A stretch of DNA of 64,000 nucleotides from Aureispira sp. CCB-QB1 (GCF_000724545.1 NZ_JHBV01000007.1:62001-126000); one strand, 5' to 3'. Counted from the first letter of the stretch, positions 29,495-38,615 are shown. A program made the numbers and translations. The notes: generated by a model not told the origin, from the letters alone.

Positions 29495-29688
29495 AGTTAA
29501 ACAAAACTGGAGGTTTGAGTGTTATAAAGATATAGAAATTACAACACAATAGTAGTCTAAGACTACTTAAAAATAGGAAGGTCACTTGACGATAGATGCG
29601 AAGATTAGTACCAGTAGGCGCTATAGGTCACGACAAAGAAACCTCAAAGAAGAAATTATGCTGTCTTGATATATTCGAGATAGCTTTT
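29495..29688 (+). ncRNA. Candidate structured RNA, unit B of a tandem pair
   Basis: The second copy starts with the same AGTTAAACAAAACT stretch as unit A. Its hairpins are AGTAGTC/GACTACT (29551-29557 / 29561-29567), AGTACC/GGCGCT (29607-29612 / 29617-29622, one mismatch) and the terminal GCTGTCT/AGATAGC (29660-29666 / 29678-29684) followed by TTTT. ATATATTCGA in the terminator loop region is conserved. A third, isolated AGTTAAACAAAAC lies at 29464-29476 between the units. The convergent gene at 29711 ends 22 bases downstream. Confidence 0.5.
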
Positions 29689-29710
29689 CTTATTTTAGGA
29701 AAGAAAGAGT

Positions 29711-30037
29711 TTAATGAAAAAAAGCAATCATTTCTTTAGCGACAAGATTTTCCAAGCCTTCTTTATGCCCTAGTAAATTATCATCAATAAATTGCTGTAA
29801 TAAACAAAGAATCTCTTTTTCTGCTTTAGATTGCAAAGGAAGCATGGCATTGTTAAGATATATTCTACGAGGTGTTGTATAAGGAATTAAGTCATCGTCA
29901 AGGTTGGGTAAAAAATCAATTTTAATTTTTTGATTTGTATGTAATTCAAGTTGCAGCATTAAACTGCAAGGTTGGGGTGGAACCCAAGCATGAACTTGTT
30001 TGATTTCGGAGTAGTTGGGAATAAAGAAAACGGTCAT
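29711..30037 (-). CDS. Conserved-looking hypothetical protein, 108 residues
   Basis: The product starts MTVFFIPNYSEIKQVHAW and has neither signal peptide nor membrane segment, so it is probably cytoplasmic. A beta-rich first half (SLMLQLELHTNQKIKIDFLP) is followed by a helical second half rich in Leu, Lys and Glu (SKAEKEILCLLQQFIDD). It lies 30 bases downstream of the AlkD-like gene on the same strand, so the two are probably co-transcribed. I do not recognise the family, and no catalytic motif is visible. Confidence 0.6.
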   Translation of the reverse strand: MTVFFIPNYSEIKQVHAWVPPQPCSLMLQLELHTNQKIKIDFLPNLDDDLIPYTTPRRIYLNNAMLPLQSKAEKEILCLLQQFIDDNLLGHKEGLENLVAKEMIAFFH

Positions 30038-30067
30038 ATTGGTGCGGTGATGTTTATGTTAGCAAGC

Positions 30068-30763
30068 TCAAATCAAGTCTTGTTTTTTCATCCATTTTCT
30101 AGCTTCACGATAAGTAAGAGGCGACAACAAGTCTTGGTAAGATGTTGTAAAGTGTATCACCGCTTCTGCGTTAGTTTTGGAATATTCTCTCAATGCCCAA
30201 CCACTAGCTTTCTGAACAAAGAACTCTTTGGAATCTGCACGACCTAAAATATAATCGAATAAGATTTGTTGATTGGTTTTATCTTTGTATTTTAATTGAA
30301 ATATAATTGCTACCCTTTGCAACCAAAAATTGTCTGACTCAATCCATTTTTGGGTATAAGGAATGGTGTGTTTTGGATATTTTAAAAGCATTGCTCCAAT
30401 AAGCCTTGGAGCTAAATAATCTACTGTATCCCACCAAGATTTTTGAACCACAAGTTGTTCCCATAGGTTTAACCAACTAGGAGATGATTTTTTGATAGAT
30501 TGATGCATAAGATCTAATGCGTGGTATTGTAATTCACGATAAGGACTTTCCCATAAAGCCTGAACAAGTGAGGGAAGTTCCTCTAGGGTAGGGCGTGTTC
30601 TTGTTTCCCAAAACGATTTACATAATTTTTGGCGAGCAGGTTTTTTTAATCCAAAAAAATCAAATTGATTGCGCATATAGCCAGCCATAATAGGGGCGTC
30701 TACTGGGTTTTGGTGAGCACTTAGAAAAGTGCTTAACTCTGCTGTGATTTGTTGTGAATCCAT
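30068..30763 (-). CDS. AlkD-like DNA alkylation repair protein (HEAT-like DNA glycosylase)
   Basis: The 231-residue, all-helical protein matches the DNA_alkylation family. Signature segments are ADAPIMAGYMRNQFDFFG-like region 'PIMAGYMRNQFDFFGLKKPAR' in part near residues 23-43, LWESPYRELQYHALDL near 82-97 and QKSWWDTVDYLAPRL near 118-132, where the family's Trp/Asp active-site pair lies. AlkD removes bulky or cationic alkylated bases such as 7- and 3-methyl purines without flipping them. The start is ATG 30761-30763; an in-frame TTG seven codons earlier is less likely. A short hypothetical gene follows 30 bases downstream. It is divergent from the ceramidase cluster. Confidence 0.9.
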   Translation of the reverse strand: MDSQQITAELSTFLSAHQNPVDAPIMAGYMRNQFDFFGLKKPARQKLCKSFWETRTRPTLEELPSLVQALWESPYRELQYHALDLMHQSIKKSSPSWLNLWEQLVVQKSWWDTVDYLAPRLIGAMLLKYPKHTIPYTQKWIESDNFWLQRVAIIFQLKYKDKTNQQILFDYILGRADSKEFFVQKASGWALREYSKTNAEAVIHFTTSYQDLLSPLTYREARKWMKKQDLI

Positions 30764-30974
30764 GTAGAAAACGATTTGTAGCAACCAATTGAGAATACGG
30801 TGATTATTAAAATCAAAAATAAAATAAAATTTTTTATTTAATTAAACAGTTAGTTAAAATTTGACATGATTTTTGCTGTTGAAAAGGTACAAAAAATCAA
30901 TCCATTTATAAAAAAAAAGATAGCTTAGAGAAGACTTCAAACTCAAGTTTATTTTACAAACGGGACTAGTATAT

Positions 30975-32786
30975 ATGTATAAAATTGGCGTTAGCAAGGT
31001 CGAGATGACCTATTTTAAAGAAGGAGCAGGAATGTTAGGGTATGGCATGCATTTTCATAAAATAGAAGGTGTAGAAACTCCCCAATATGCACGTGCTTTT
31101 GTTGTTGAAAATGACCATAAAAAAGTTGTTTTTGTGAATGCAGATTTCTGTTTTTCAACAAACTATCTTAAAACCAGAGTGCTTACTCGTTTAGTGTCGG
31201 AAAAACCAGAATTGGGCTATTCGGATGCAAATGTAATGATTACAGCACAGCATACACACAGTGCGGCGGGTGGGTATACTCAACATTTGGCGTATAATTT
31301 TACAACCCCTGGTTTTAAAGAGGATGTTTGTATGCGTTATGCAAATGCTATTTTTGATGCTATTGTCCTAGCAGATAAGAATAAGAAACCTGGCAATATC
31401 AGCCATCACAAAGCTATGTTTGATAAGGACGCTGAAATATGTTTTAATCGTTCTATTCGTGCTTACAATCAAAACCCAGAAGTTGGCGTACGTATTCCTA
31501 TGAAAAAACGTCATTTGGCTGCTGATCGAACCATGAAATTATTGCGATTTGATGATGCTGATGGGAAACCTATTGGTAGTTTGAACTGGTTTGGCGTACA
31601 CACAACTAGTGTTTCAAATCGCTATCGCAAGGTTTGTTATGATAATAAAGGATATGCAGCTGATATGTTTGAAAATTATCTTCAAGAGAAATATGATAAC
31701 AAAGATATTGTAACAGGTTTTGCACAAGATGCAGCAGGAGATATTAGCCCTAACTTTATATGGGATCGTAGAAATAGAGAGTACCGTGGAAAGCATTTGG
31801 ATGATTACGAAAGTGCGGCTTATAATGGAAAACTGCAAAGCGATAAAGCCAAAGAGATTTTTGAATCTGCTTCTAAGATTGGTAAAAAAATAGAAGGCGA
31901 TATTGATTATTTATTGATGTATGCAGATATGTCGGATGTTGGTATTGACGAATCTTATACAGGAGGGCTAAAACATGAAACGACAAGTGATCCAACTTGG
32001 GGAATGTCTTTTTTGGAAGGAACCACAGATGGTCAAGGAGCAGCTAAGATTGTAGGGCAAGCAGTTCGTGTGTTTTTGGGATCAATTCGTCAAGTCGAAG
32101 TGATGGCAGCTAGAATGAGCAAAGACGAGGCACGTCAGAAAAGAGTAATTGGTTATTATAATGCGCATCACCCTAAGGCAATTGTTATTAATCATGCAAC
32201 AGGGGTAACAGCAGGCGCTATACATCCTGAGAAGTTGGTCGTTCCTGGATTTGTTGATCCGTCGATTAAATTTATCAAATTTGCCAATAAGGTAGGTTAT
32301 GGGAAAAAAACACCTTGGATACCTAAAATTTTACCATTGCAAATTTTTATTATTGGCAATATGGCAATTGTGGGCGTACCTTCAGAAATAACAACGATTG
32401 CAGGAGCTCGCTTGCGCAAGACGGTAGCAAATGTACTAGAAGAACGAGGCGTTTCAGAAGTTTTATTGTCTCCTTATGCGAATTCTTATGCAGGCTATAT
32501 TACCACCTACGAAGAGTATCGTTTGCAATTGTATGAGGGAGGTCATACGCTGTTTGGCAAATGGACTTTAGCGGCTTATCAGATGAAGTTTAGACAGATG
32601 GCAGAGGAACTTTTGAAAGCTCCTGAAGATCGAAAGAAGGTTGCCTTACAGCCCGAAATATTCGATATGAAGGATATTTGGACAGGTATGGATGACTTAG
32701 GTATATTGGCTGCCTTAGAGGCTACGGATGAATTGCTTGAATCGGGAGAGGAAGAAGAAGAAAAAGACGAAGAAGAAGCGGTTTAA
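30975..32786 (+). CDS. Neutral/alkaline non-lysosomal ceramidase-like protein
   Basis: The 603-residue protein resembles neutral ceramidases. Near residues 88-100 is VMITAQHTHSAAGG, matching the zinc-binding HTHS motif (H93, H95), and GDISPNF with the candidate nucleophile Ser258; NWFGVHTTSVSN holds a further His. Ceramidases hydrolyse the ceramide N-acyl bond to sphingosine and fatty acid. The usual signal peptide is absent: it starts MYKIGVSKVEMTYF, so the enzyme appears cytoplasmic, which is odd for the family. The tail is strongly acidic (EEEEEKDEEEAV). The PLP-enzyme gene follows after 41 bases, so they form an operon. The physiological substrate is not evident; Bacteroidota often make sphingolipids, which makes ceramide plausible. 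Confidence 0.85.
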   Translation: MYKIGVSKVEMTYFKEGAGMLGYGMHFHKIEGVETPQYARAFVVENDHKKVVFVNADFCFSTNYLKTRVLTRLVSEKPELGYSDANVMITAQHTHSAAGGYTQHLAYNFTTPGFKEDVCMRYANAIFDAIVLADKNKKPGNISHHKAMFDKDAEICFNRSIRAYNQNPEVGVRIPMKKRHLAADRTMKLLRFDDADGKPIGSLNWFGVHTTSVSNRYRKVCYDNKGYAADMFENYLQEKYDNKDIVTGFAQDAAGDISPNFIWDRRNREYRGKHLDDYESAAYNGKLQSDKAKEIFESASKIGKKIEGDIDYLLMYADMSDVGIDESYTGGLKHETTSDPTWGMSFLEGTTDGQGAAKIVGQAVRVFLGSIRQVEVMAARMSKDEARQKRVIGYYNAHHPKAIVINHATGVTAGAIHPEKLVVPGFVDPSIKFIKFANKVGYGKKTPWIPKILPLQIFIIGNMAIVGVPSEITTIAGARLRKTVANVLEERGVSEVLLSPYANSYAGYITTYEEYRLQLYEGGHTLFGKWTLAAYQMKFRQMAEELLKAPEDRKKVALQPEIFDMKDIWTGMDDLGILAALEATDELLESGEEEEEKDEEEAV

Positions 32787-32827
32787 TAAACGGTGTTATT
32801 AGTAATCACTATCCTAATCAATAATTA

Positions 32828-34021
32828 ATGAAGAAAAGAACTTATCCATATTATAAAAATGCATTTGAAGGACAAGCAATGCCCTTTGCCTATGTTGATT
32901 TAGATTTTTTTGATCAAAACATAAAAGATATTCTAGAGCGTGCCAATAGAAAAAATATTCGGATTGCATCTAAGTCGATTCGTTGTGTTCAGTTGATGCG
33001 CCGAATATTGGATTATAGCGACCAGTATCAAGGAATTATGTGTTTTACTGCAACCGAAGCGGTTTGGTTGAGTCGCCAAGGCTTTGACGACCTGTTGGTT
33101 GCTTATCCTACGTTTCAGGCAAAGCATATTGAAGGCGTTGCCCAAGAAGTTCAAAAAGGGAAAAAAATCTATTTAATGACGGATAAGTTAGAGCATCTTC
33201 AGCAGATTAATAAAATTGGTGAACGCTTGAAGGTGAAAATTCCTATTTGCATGGATTTGGATGTTTCTAGTGATTTTCCTGGGTTGCATTTTGGCGTTTA
33301 TCGATCTAGTTTGTGTACCCTAGAATCTGTTAAAATCTATTTGGAGCAGTTGAAAAAATTCCCTTTTGTAAACTTGAAGGGGATAATGGGCTATGAAGCA
33401 CAAATTGCAGGGGTGGGAAATCAAGTGCCGCATCAAGGAGTTAAAAATAGGTTGATCAGAATATTACAAAGACGCTCTATTAAGGAAATACGAGAGCGCA
33501 GAGGAAAAGCAATCGAGTTGGTAAAGGAGGCAGTTGGTGCACTAGACTTTGTGAATGGAGGAGGGACTGGAAGTGTGGAAGTGACTAGCGAAGAGGAGGG
33601 CATTACAGAAGTAGCTGTGGGCTCAGGATTTTATACCCCTACTTTATTTGACAATTACGAGCATTTTCAACATTTGCCAGCGTCAGGGTATGCCATAGAG
33701 ATTGTGCGCCAACCGCAACAACAAATTTATACTTGTTTGGGAGGTGGTTATGTTGCTTCTGGTCCTTTGGGGATCGACAAATTACCCAAACCTTATCTTC
33801 CCGATGGTTGTGAACTCTACCCCAATGAAATGGCAGGCGAAGTTCAAACGCCTATTTATTATAAAGGAAAAGAATCGTTGCAGATTGGCGACCCTATTTT
33901 TTTTCGACATAGTAAGGCTGGAGAACTATGCGAGCGATTCAACGAGTTGTTATTGCTGAAAGGAGGTAAAGTAGTAGAAAAAACAGAAACGTATAGAGGA
34001 GCAGGGCAATGCTTTTTGTAA
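32828..34021 (+). CDS. PLP-dependent amino acid deaminase/aldolase (alanine-racemase fold)
   Basis: The 397-residue protein has the N-terminal alanine-racemase TIM barrel with the pyridoxal-phosphate lysine in RIASKSIRC (K49), and PFAYVDLDFFDQNI before it. The C-terminal region carries CLGGGYVASGPLG and GDPIFFRHSKAGELCERFNE, the pattern of the D-threonine aldolase / D-serine deaminase-like branch, in which His and acidic or Cys residues bind a metal. It probably cleaves or deaminates a hydroxy-amino acid. It sits between the ceramidase-like gene (41 bases) and an FAD lactone oxidase (266 bases downstream). A role in metabolising an amino-alcohol or hydroxy-amino acid related to the neighbouring enzymes is possible but unproven. 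Confidence 0.87.
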   Translation: MKKRTYPYYKNAFEGQAMPFAYVDLDFFDQNIKDILERANRKNIRIASKSIRCVQLMRRILDYSDQYQGIMCFTATEAVWLSRQGFDDLLVAYPTFQAKHIEGVAQEVQKGKKIYLMTDKLEHLQQINKIGERLKVKIPICMDLDVSSDFPGLHFGVYRSSLCTLESVKIYLEQLKKFPFVNLKGIMGYEAQIAGVGNQVPHQGVKNRLIRILQRRSIKEIRERRGKAIELVKEAVGALDFVNGGGTGSVEVTSEEEGITEVAVGSGFYTPTLFDNYEHFQHLPASGYAIEIVRQPQQQIYTCLGGGYVASGPLGIDKLPKPYLPDGCELYPNEMAGEVQTPIYYKGKESLQIGDPIFFRHSKAGELCERFNELLLLKGGKVVEKTETYRGAGQCFL

Positions 34022-34287
34022 TGATGCGAATAGTTATTTTTATAATAACCATAAATGCCTAACCATAAAATCAATGGAGGGTGACTAAAGCTATCGGAAA
34101 AATATTAAATTTTTTGTAGCTTTATTAGCTACAATAGTTTGTTGATTTTTATACAGTAATTGCTTCCAATTTAACGGAACGATATTGCACGGAGTTAGTT
34201 TATAATTCATTAGCTTGTTCTAAACGAAAATTGTGAGAGAGGGCAACTAATTCACTATATTACTATAACATCAATTAATTTGCTGAA

Positions 34288-35619
34288 ATGATAGAAGGAC
34301 TTATCAAGAGCGTTGCTAAAAAAGGAACCCAATGGTCTAATTGGGCTGGTAATGTAGCGTGTGTTGCGGAGCATATTTTTTATCCTAGAACAGAAGCGGA
34401 CATAATCGAAGTGATTCAGTTGGCAGCAAGAGAAGGAAAACAGATACGGGTGGTTGGAGAAGGGCATTCTTTTTCGCCTTTGATAGCAACGGATTGCTTT
34501 ATTCTATCGCTCACTTATATGACTGGAATTATTGACGTAGACAAAGATAATTTGCAGGCAACAGCTTGGGCAGGAACGTCGATTAATAAGGCAAATGCAG
34601 CGTTGTTTAAGTTTGGAGTAGCTATGATTAATTTGGGCGATATTGATGTTCAGAGCTTAGCGGGGGCAACGGCTACGGGAACACATGGCACGGGAACTGC
34701 TTTCGGAAATGTTAGCACAGAGATTGTTGCCTTTACAATTGTTACTGCCGATGGTAGAATTCTTAATTGTTCTAAGGATGAAAATGCAAGATTATTTGCG
34801 GCAGGAAGAGTGTCACTAGGGGCTTTAGGAGTGATTACTAAAATAACTTTTAATGTAGTAGAAGCTTACAAATTGGAATATAAATCCTCTGCCAATGATT
34901 TTTATGAAACGTTAGATGCGTTAGAAGCTTACAATCAAAAAAACAGAAATTTTGAATTTTATTATTTCCCATATTCCAATCAATTGCAACTAAAAGAGTC
35001 CAATGTCACAGATAAGCCTATCAAACACAATAAAATTTTAGCTCATATCAATGATGTATTTTTGGAAAATACAGTTATGAAATTGGTCTGTAAAGTTGGG
35101 GTTGCTTTTCCTAGTTTGACCAAAACATTGGGTCGATGGATGGCAAAAGCAGTGCCCAAAGGTGTTACCATAGATTATAGCCACGAAATTTATGCAACTG
35201 TTCGTGATGTGCGTTTCAAAGAAATGGAATATAATATTCCGATAGAGCACTTTAAAACTTGTATTCGAGCGTTCAAAGAGCTGTTGGAGGAAAAGGAATA
35301 CGAGGTGTTTTTTCCTGTGGAATGCCGTTTTGTAAAAGGAGATGATATTTGGTTGAGTCCAGCTTATGGGCGAGATTCGGCTTATATTGCTGTTCATGTG
35401 CCAGCAGCGGCTGAACACAACCCTTATTTTAAAGAGATGGAAGCTTTATTTATGCGTTATGACGGGCGACCACATTGGGGTAAAATGCACACAAGAACAG
35501 CAGAGAGTTTATCGGCTACTTACGAAAAATGGGATGACTTTTTGGCACTTAGAGCAGAATTAGACCCTAATGAGCTATTTTTGAATCCTCATCTTAAGAA
35601 AGTCTTTGGATTAGAATAG
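34288..35619 (+). CDS. FAD-binding D-arabinono-1,4-lactone oxidase-like protein
   Basis: The 443-residue protein belongs to the vanillyl-alcohol-oxidase fold. VVGEGHSFSPL near residues 55-64 contains the histidine (H60) that binds FAD covalently in aldonolactone oxidases. GATATGTHGTG is the second FAD-contact motif, and RPHWGKMH near 395 matches the HWxK motif of the ALO domain. Family members oxidise aldonolactones or other alditol-type alcohols with O2. No signal peptide is present. It is the third gene of the plus-strand cluster, though the 266-base gap upstream could hold its own promoter. The convergent desaturase stop lies only 14 bases downstream, leaving no room for a separate terminator. 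Confidence 0.88.
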   Translation: MIEGLIKSVAKKGTQWSNWAGNVACVAEHIFYPRTEADIIEVIQLAAREGKQIRVVGEGHSFSPLIATDCFILSLTYMTGIIDVDKDNLQATAWAGTSINKANAALFKFGVAMINLGDIDVQSLAGATATGTHGTGTAFGNVSTEIVAFTIVTADGRILNCSKDENARLFAAGRVSLGALGVITKITFNVVEAYKLEYKSSANDFYETLDALEAYNQKNRNFEFYYFPYSNQLQLKESNVTDKPIKHNKILAHINDVFLENTVMKLVCKVGVAFPSLTKTLGRWMAKAVPKGVTIDYSHEIYATVRDVRFKEMEYNIPIEHFKTCIRAFKELLEEKEYEVFFPVECRFVKGDDIWLSPAYGRDSAYIAVHVPAAAEHNPYFKEMEALFMRYDGRPHWGKMHTRTAESLSATYEKWDDFLALRAELDPNELFLNPHLKKVFGLE

Positions 35620-35632
35620 ATAATATTGTTCC

Positions 35633-36577
35633 TTACTTGCCAATTGTAGTGTTTTTAAACACCATCCAATGAAATTTAGGATGGTTTTGATCTTTGTGTT
35701 TTAATTCATCTTTCATTTCTTGGTGCAATAGGGGCAAGGCGTGAAAAGGAACCGCAGGATAAGCATGATGTTCGGCATGGTACGGCATGTTCCACATTAA
35801 GAACTTGACAAAGGAGGGCGCAGCAATACTTCTCGTTTTTTCTAAAATAGAACCTTCGTGAGGAAGTCCGTTGTGTTCTGCTGCGGTGTAACTTGCCAAC
35901 ATACAATGCCCAATTAATAAACCTACGAACAATCCCCAAAAGCCATTGTTAACAAATAGAGCCAATCCAACGATGCTCAATTGCACCATCAATATTGCCC
36001 AAGATTCTAAGACTATTTTTAAACGAACTTCTGGACGGATAAACGGATAGACATTTTTGCGCATAAACTCTGGCATTCCCAAGGCTCCAACAATCGTCAT
36101 TCCTAGTTTGAACATAAATAGAGGAAAGCCCGATAACCAAGTTAGGTAAAAAGGCAAACTGCTTACAACAGAGGGAATGGCTTTGCCGCCCAATGATATT
36201 TCTGGATCTAGACCAGGTTCGTGGGTATGGCGATGATGTGTAAAATGTAATTCTCTGAAAATACTAGAGGGGTAGATATAGCTAAGTCCAGTTATAAAAG
36301 CGATGATTCGATTGAGTTGGGGAGACTTGAAGGCTGTGTTGTGTACGCATTCATGTTGACAGGCAAAAAGACTGCAAACTAACATTCCAAATATTAATAA
36401 AAAAACAATTAATAGGATGGTAGAATGATTCCAACTCCACACAATTCCTATCCCCATACTTACAAAAAGACTATACATACTTATAAAACGACTTAAAGCA
36501 GTCGTATTATTTTTCTTCAAGAGTTTTTGCATGACTTGGGGATTTATATGGGGACTTTTGTAGAAACTTTCTTGCAT
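35633..36577 (-). CDS. Membrane fatty-acid desaturase family protein
   Basis: The 314-residue protein carries the three His boxes of membrane di-iron desaturases/hydroxylases: HECVH (75-79), HFTHHRHTH (111-119) and HAEHHAYP (about 268-275). Two or three pairs of hydrophobic segments lie between them, as expected. It would insert a double bond or hydroxyl into a lipid-linked or carotenoid substrate at the inner membrane using O2. The HxxxHN / HFTHHRHTHEP / YHAEHH pattern fits the fatty-acid desaturase (and beta-carotene hydroxylase-like) branch; substrate cannot be decided by eye. It is convergent with the lactone oxidase and divergent from the LOG gene. Confidence 0.88.
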   Translation of the reverse strand: MQESFYKSPHINPQVMQKLLKKNNTTALSRFISMYSLFVSMGIGIVWSWNHSTILLIVFLLIFGMLVCSLFACQHECVHNTAFKSPQLNRIIAFITGLSYIYPSSIFRELHFTHHRHTHEPGLDPEISLGGKAIPSVVSSLPFYLTWLSGFPLFMFKLGMTIVGALGMPEFMRKNVYPFIRPEVRLKIVLESWAILMVQLSIVGLALFVNNGFWGLFVGLLIGHCMLASYTAAEHNGLPHEGSILEKTRSIAAPSFVKFLMWNMPYHAEHHAYPAVPFHALPLLHQEMKDELKHKDQNHPKFHWMVFKNTTIGK

Positions 36578-36934
36578 AATCTTGATGTTTTGGCACTTAA
36601 AAACAAAGGCTTAGTGGCATGGTAAAATACCAATTTTTGATCTGAATATTTCTATGAAATAATTTTTTTTGAATAAAAAATTTAAAATCTAAGAAGGATT
36701 AATTCCCAGAACCCTTTTTTTTATTAAAAAATTAATATCTTGTTGTTTCGTGCTTGATTTTAAATGCTGTATTTTTTGGCAAGATTATAGCCACTTATAA
36801 AGCATTTGATAGCACAGATAGACAAGATATTATATCATAAAAAGGTTCTTTTAGAGACAATTGGAGAAAACTATTCATGGGAATAATATGTTTGGCAAGA
36901 TGTCGGAGAAAGAACTATTAAAAAATAACGTATT
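36578..36934. other. Divergent promoter region, AT-rich
   Basis: This 357-base gap separates the divergent desaturase and LOG genes. It is rich in A/T runs, with no gene, repeat or clean TAnnTTTG box seen on either strand. Confidence 0.5.
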
Positions 36935-37669
36935 ATGCAAGAGGAGAAGAATGGAATTGATGGAACAACGTCTCCCAAAAGAACAAAAGAATGGAATAGC
37001 ATACACCAAATGAAAGCCTCTAACTCATGGACGGTTTTTAAAGTAATTGCTGAGTTTGTAGATGGTTACGAGCGTATGAATAAAATAGATCCTTGTGTAT
37101 CTATTTTTGGTTCAGCACGTACCAAACCAGACAATCCTCATTATAAACTAGCCGAGCGTGTTGCTGGCTTGTTGGTAGAAGAAGGATATGGAATTATTAC
37201 AGGAGGGGGACCTGGTATCATGGAAGCTGCCAACAAAGGGGCAAAAGAGAGCGGTGGTACATCAGTAGGACTTAATATTGATTTGCCTTTTGAGCAAGGT
37301 TACAATCCTTATATAGATGTAGATAAAGTATTTAACTTCAACTATTTCTTTATTCGTAAAGTTATGTTTGTGAAGTATGCACAAGCTTTTGTTGTGTTGC
37401 CTGGTGGGTTTGGAACCATGGACGAATTGTTTGAGGTATTGACATTGGTGCAAACTAAGAAAATTGCTAAAATTCCAATCGTATTGATGGGTACAGACTT
37501 CTGGAAAGGCATGATTGAATGGATCAAAGGGTCTTTATTAGAGAAATATGCTACGATTAGCGCGCACGACTTGGATTTGATTCCAATTACAGATTCGCCA
37601 GAAGATGTTGTGAAAATTATTAACGATTTCTATGAAGCAGAGGAGTTAAAGCCAAATCTGCCCTACTAG
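36935..37669 (+). CDS. LOG-family (TIGR00730) Rossmann-fold nucleotide phosphoribohydrolase
   Basis: The 244-residue protein has CVSIFGSAR near residues 54-62, GGGPGIMEAANKGA near 90-103, and the LOG motif PGGFGTMDE at 156-164. Proteins with these motifs, long misannotated as lysine decarboxylases, cleave the N-glycosidic bond of nucleoside 5'-monophosphates; in plants and some bacteria they activate cytokinins. The first 30 residues form a charged, non-conserved extension. It is a cytoplasmic, single-gene unit, with a terminator about 100 bases downstream. The true substrate in this organism is not known; nucleotide salvage is the likeliest role. Confidence 0.93.
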   Translation: MQEEKNGIDGTTSPKRTKEWNSIHQMKASNSWTVFKVIAEFVDGYERMNKIDPCVSIFGSARTKPDNPHYKLAERVAGLLVEEGYGIITGGGPGIMEAANKGAKESGGTSVGLNIDLPFEQGYNPYIDVDKVFNFNYFFIRKVMFVKYAQAFVVLPGGFGTMDELFEVLTLVQTKKIAKIPIVLMGTDFWKGMIEWIKGSLLEKYATISAHDLDLIPITDSPEDVVKIINDFYEAEELKPNLPY

Positions 37670-37772
37670 ATCGTTGCAAGAGTACAATGATTTATGATTG
37701 TTGCACCTGTTTATAAAACGAAGTTGCAGATTATTCTTCATTGCTTGCACAGCGCCTTTTTTTAAGATATTT

Positions 37773-37807
37773 AGTCCTCCCAGTTCTTAATTGAGGGGAC
37801 TTTTTTT
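37773..37807 (+). terminator. Terminator after the LOG gene
   Basis: AGTCCTCCC (37773-37781) pairs with GAGGGGACT (37793-37801) with wobble pairs, then seven T. It lies about 100 bases past the stop. Confidence 0.7.
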
Positions 37808-37869
37808 ATTTTTATTAAAAATGTATAAAAAGGATTGAAATAAGAAACCGAAAATATAATAAGATAGGA

Positions 37870-38520
37870 ATGACAAAAGAAGAATATGTAAGTACTTTTA
37901 GGGAAGAAGAATCAGTGGGGTGGCTTTTTTTAGATCGACAGTTGGAAACAGTGTATGGTAGCGTAGAACCTCGACATTATGCTGCTGAAGTGCCTTATGT
38001 GATAGGTGGGAATGATCCTTTAGATGGTGTCAGTATATACGATTCAGAGGCACAAAACAAACATTATCATTTGATTACTTATGGAATGTCCGAATTGTAT
38101 TATGACGAAGAATTAGTTGGTGGAGATTTCAGTAAATGGGGATTTGAATTTACATTTCGATTGAAGCCTTTTGAAGCGGATGAAGGCGATCCATTTTGGG
38201 CAATAGAGGTATTGAATAATTTGGCGCGTTATGTATTTGAAACAGGCAATTGGTTTGAAGAAAATCACTTTGTACCTATCAATGAGCCAATTCGATTAGA
38301 GACAGATACGGATATTGTTGGTTTAATCTTTGTTCAAGATCCAGAACTAGGCAAAATAGAAACACCTCATGGAGATGTGACGTTTCTACAAATGGTAGGT
38401 ATTACCTCTAAGGAGTTAGACACCTTATTAGAAAATCCAACAACAGAAGCAGTAGAGGCTTTAGCCAACAACTTGAAAAAAGATAATCCTTTGCTGATTA
38501 CGGATTTGAACCGAAAGTAA
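37870..38520 (+). CDS. Suppressor-of-fused (SUFU) domain protein
   Basis: The 216-residue protein contains the SUFU-type core: DPLDGVSIYDSEAQNKHYHLITYGMSELYY and WGFEFTFRL are its characteristic segments (residues about 56-105). The C-terminal half (VGLIFVQDPELGKIETPHGDVTFLQMVGITSKEL) also matches bacterial SUFU proteins. There is no signal peptide. In bacteria, SUFU-domain proteins are recognised mostly as immunity proteins of polymorphic toxin systems. No toxin gene is adjacent, so it is an orphan copy; the next gene, 95 bases downstream, is a peptidase. The start ATG is preceded only by an A-rich region. Confidence 0.88.
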   Translation: MTKEEYVSTFREEESVGWLFLDRQLETVYGSVEPRHYAAEVPYVIGGNDPLDGVSIYDSEAQNKHYHLITYGMSELYYDEELVGGDFSKWGFEFTFRLKPFEADEGDPFWAIEVLNNLARYVFETGNWFEENHFVPINEPIRLETDTDIVGLIFVQDPELGKIETPHGDVTFLQMVGITSKELDTLLENPTTEAVEALANNLKKDNPLLITDLNRK

Positions 38521-38615
38521 AATGTAACGCACATTCTATTAGTTTGATGCATATTATGCAGCTAACTATTGTGTTACAAAACAGTCAATTTATAGCATAC
38601 AAAAAGACAGAATAG

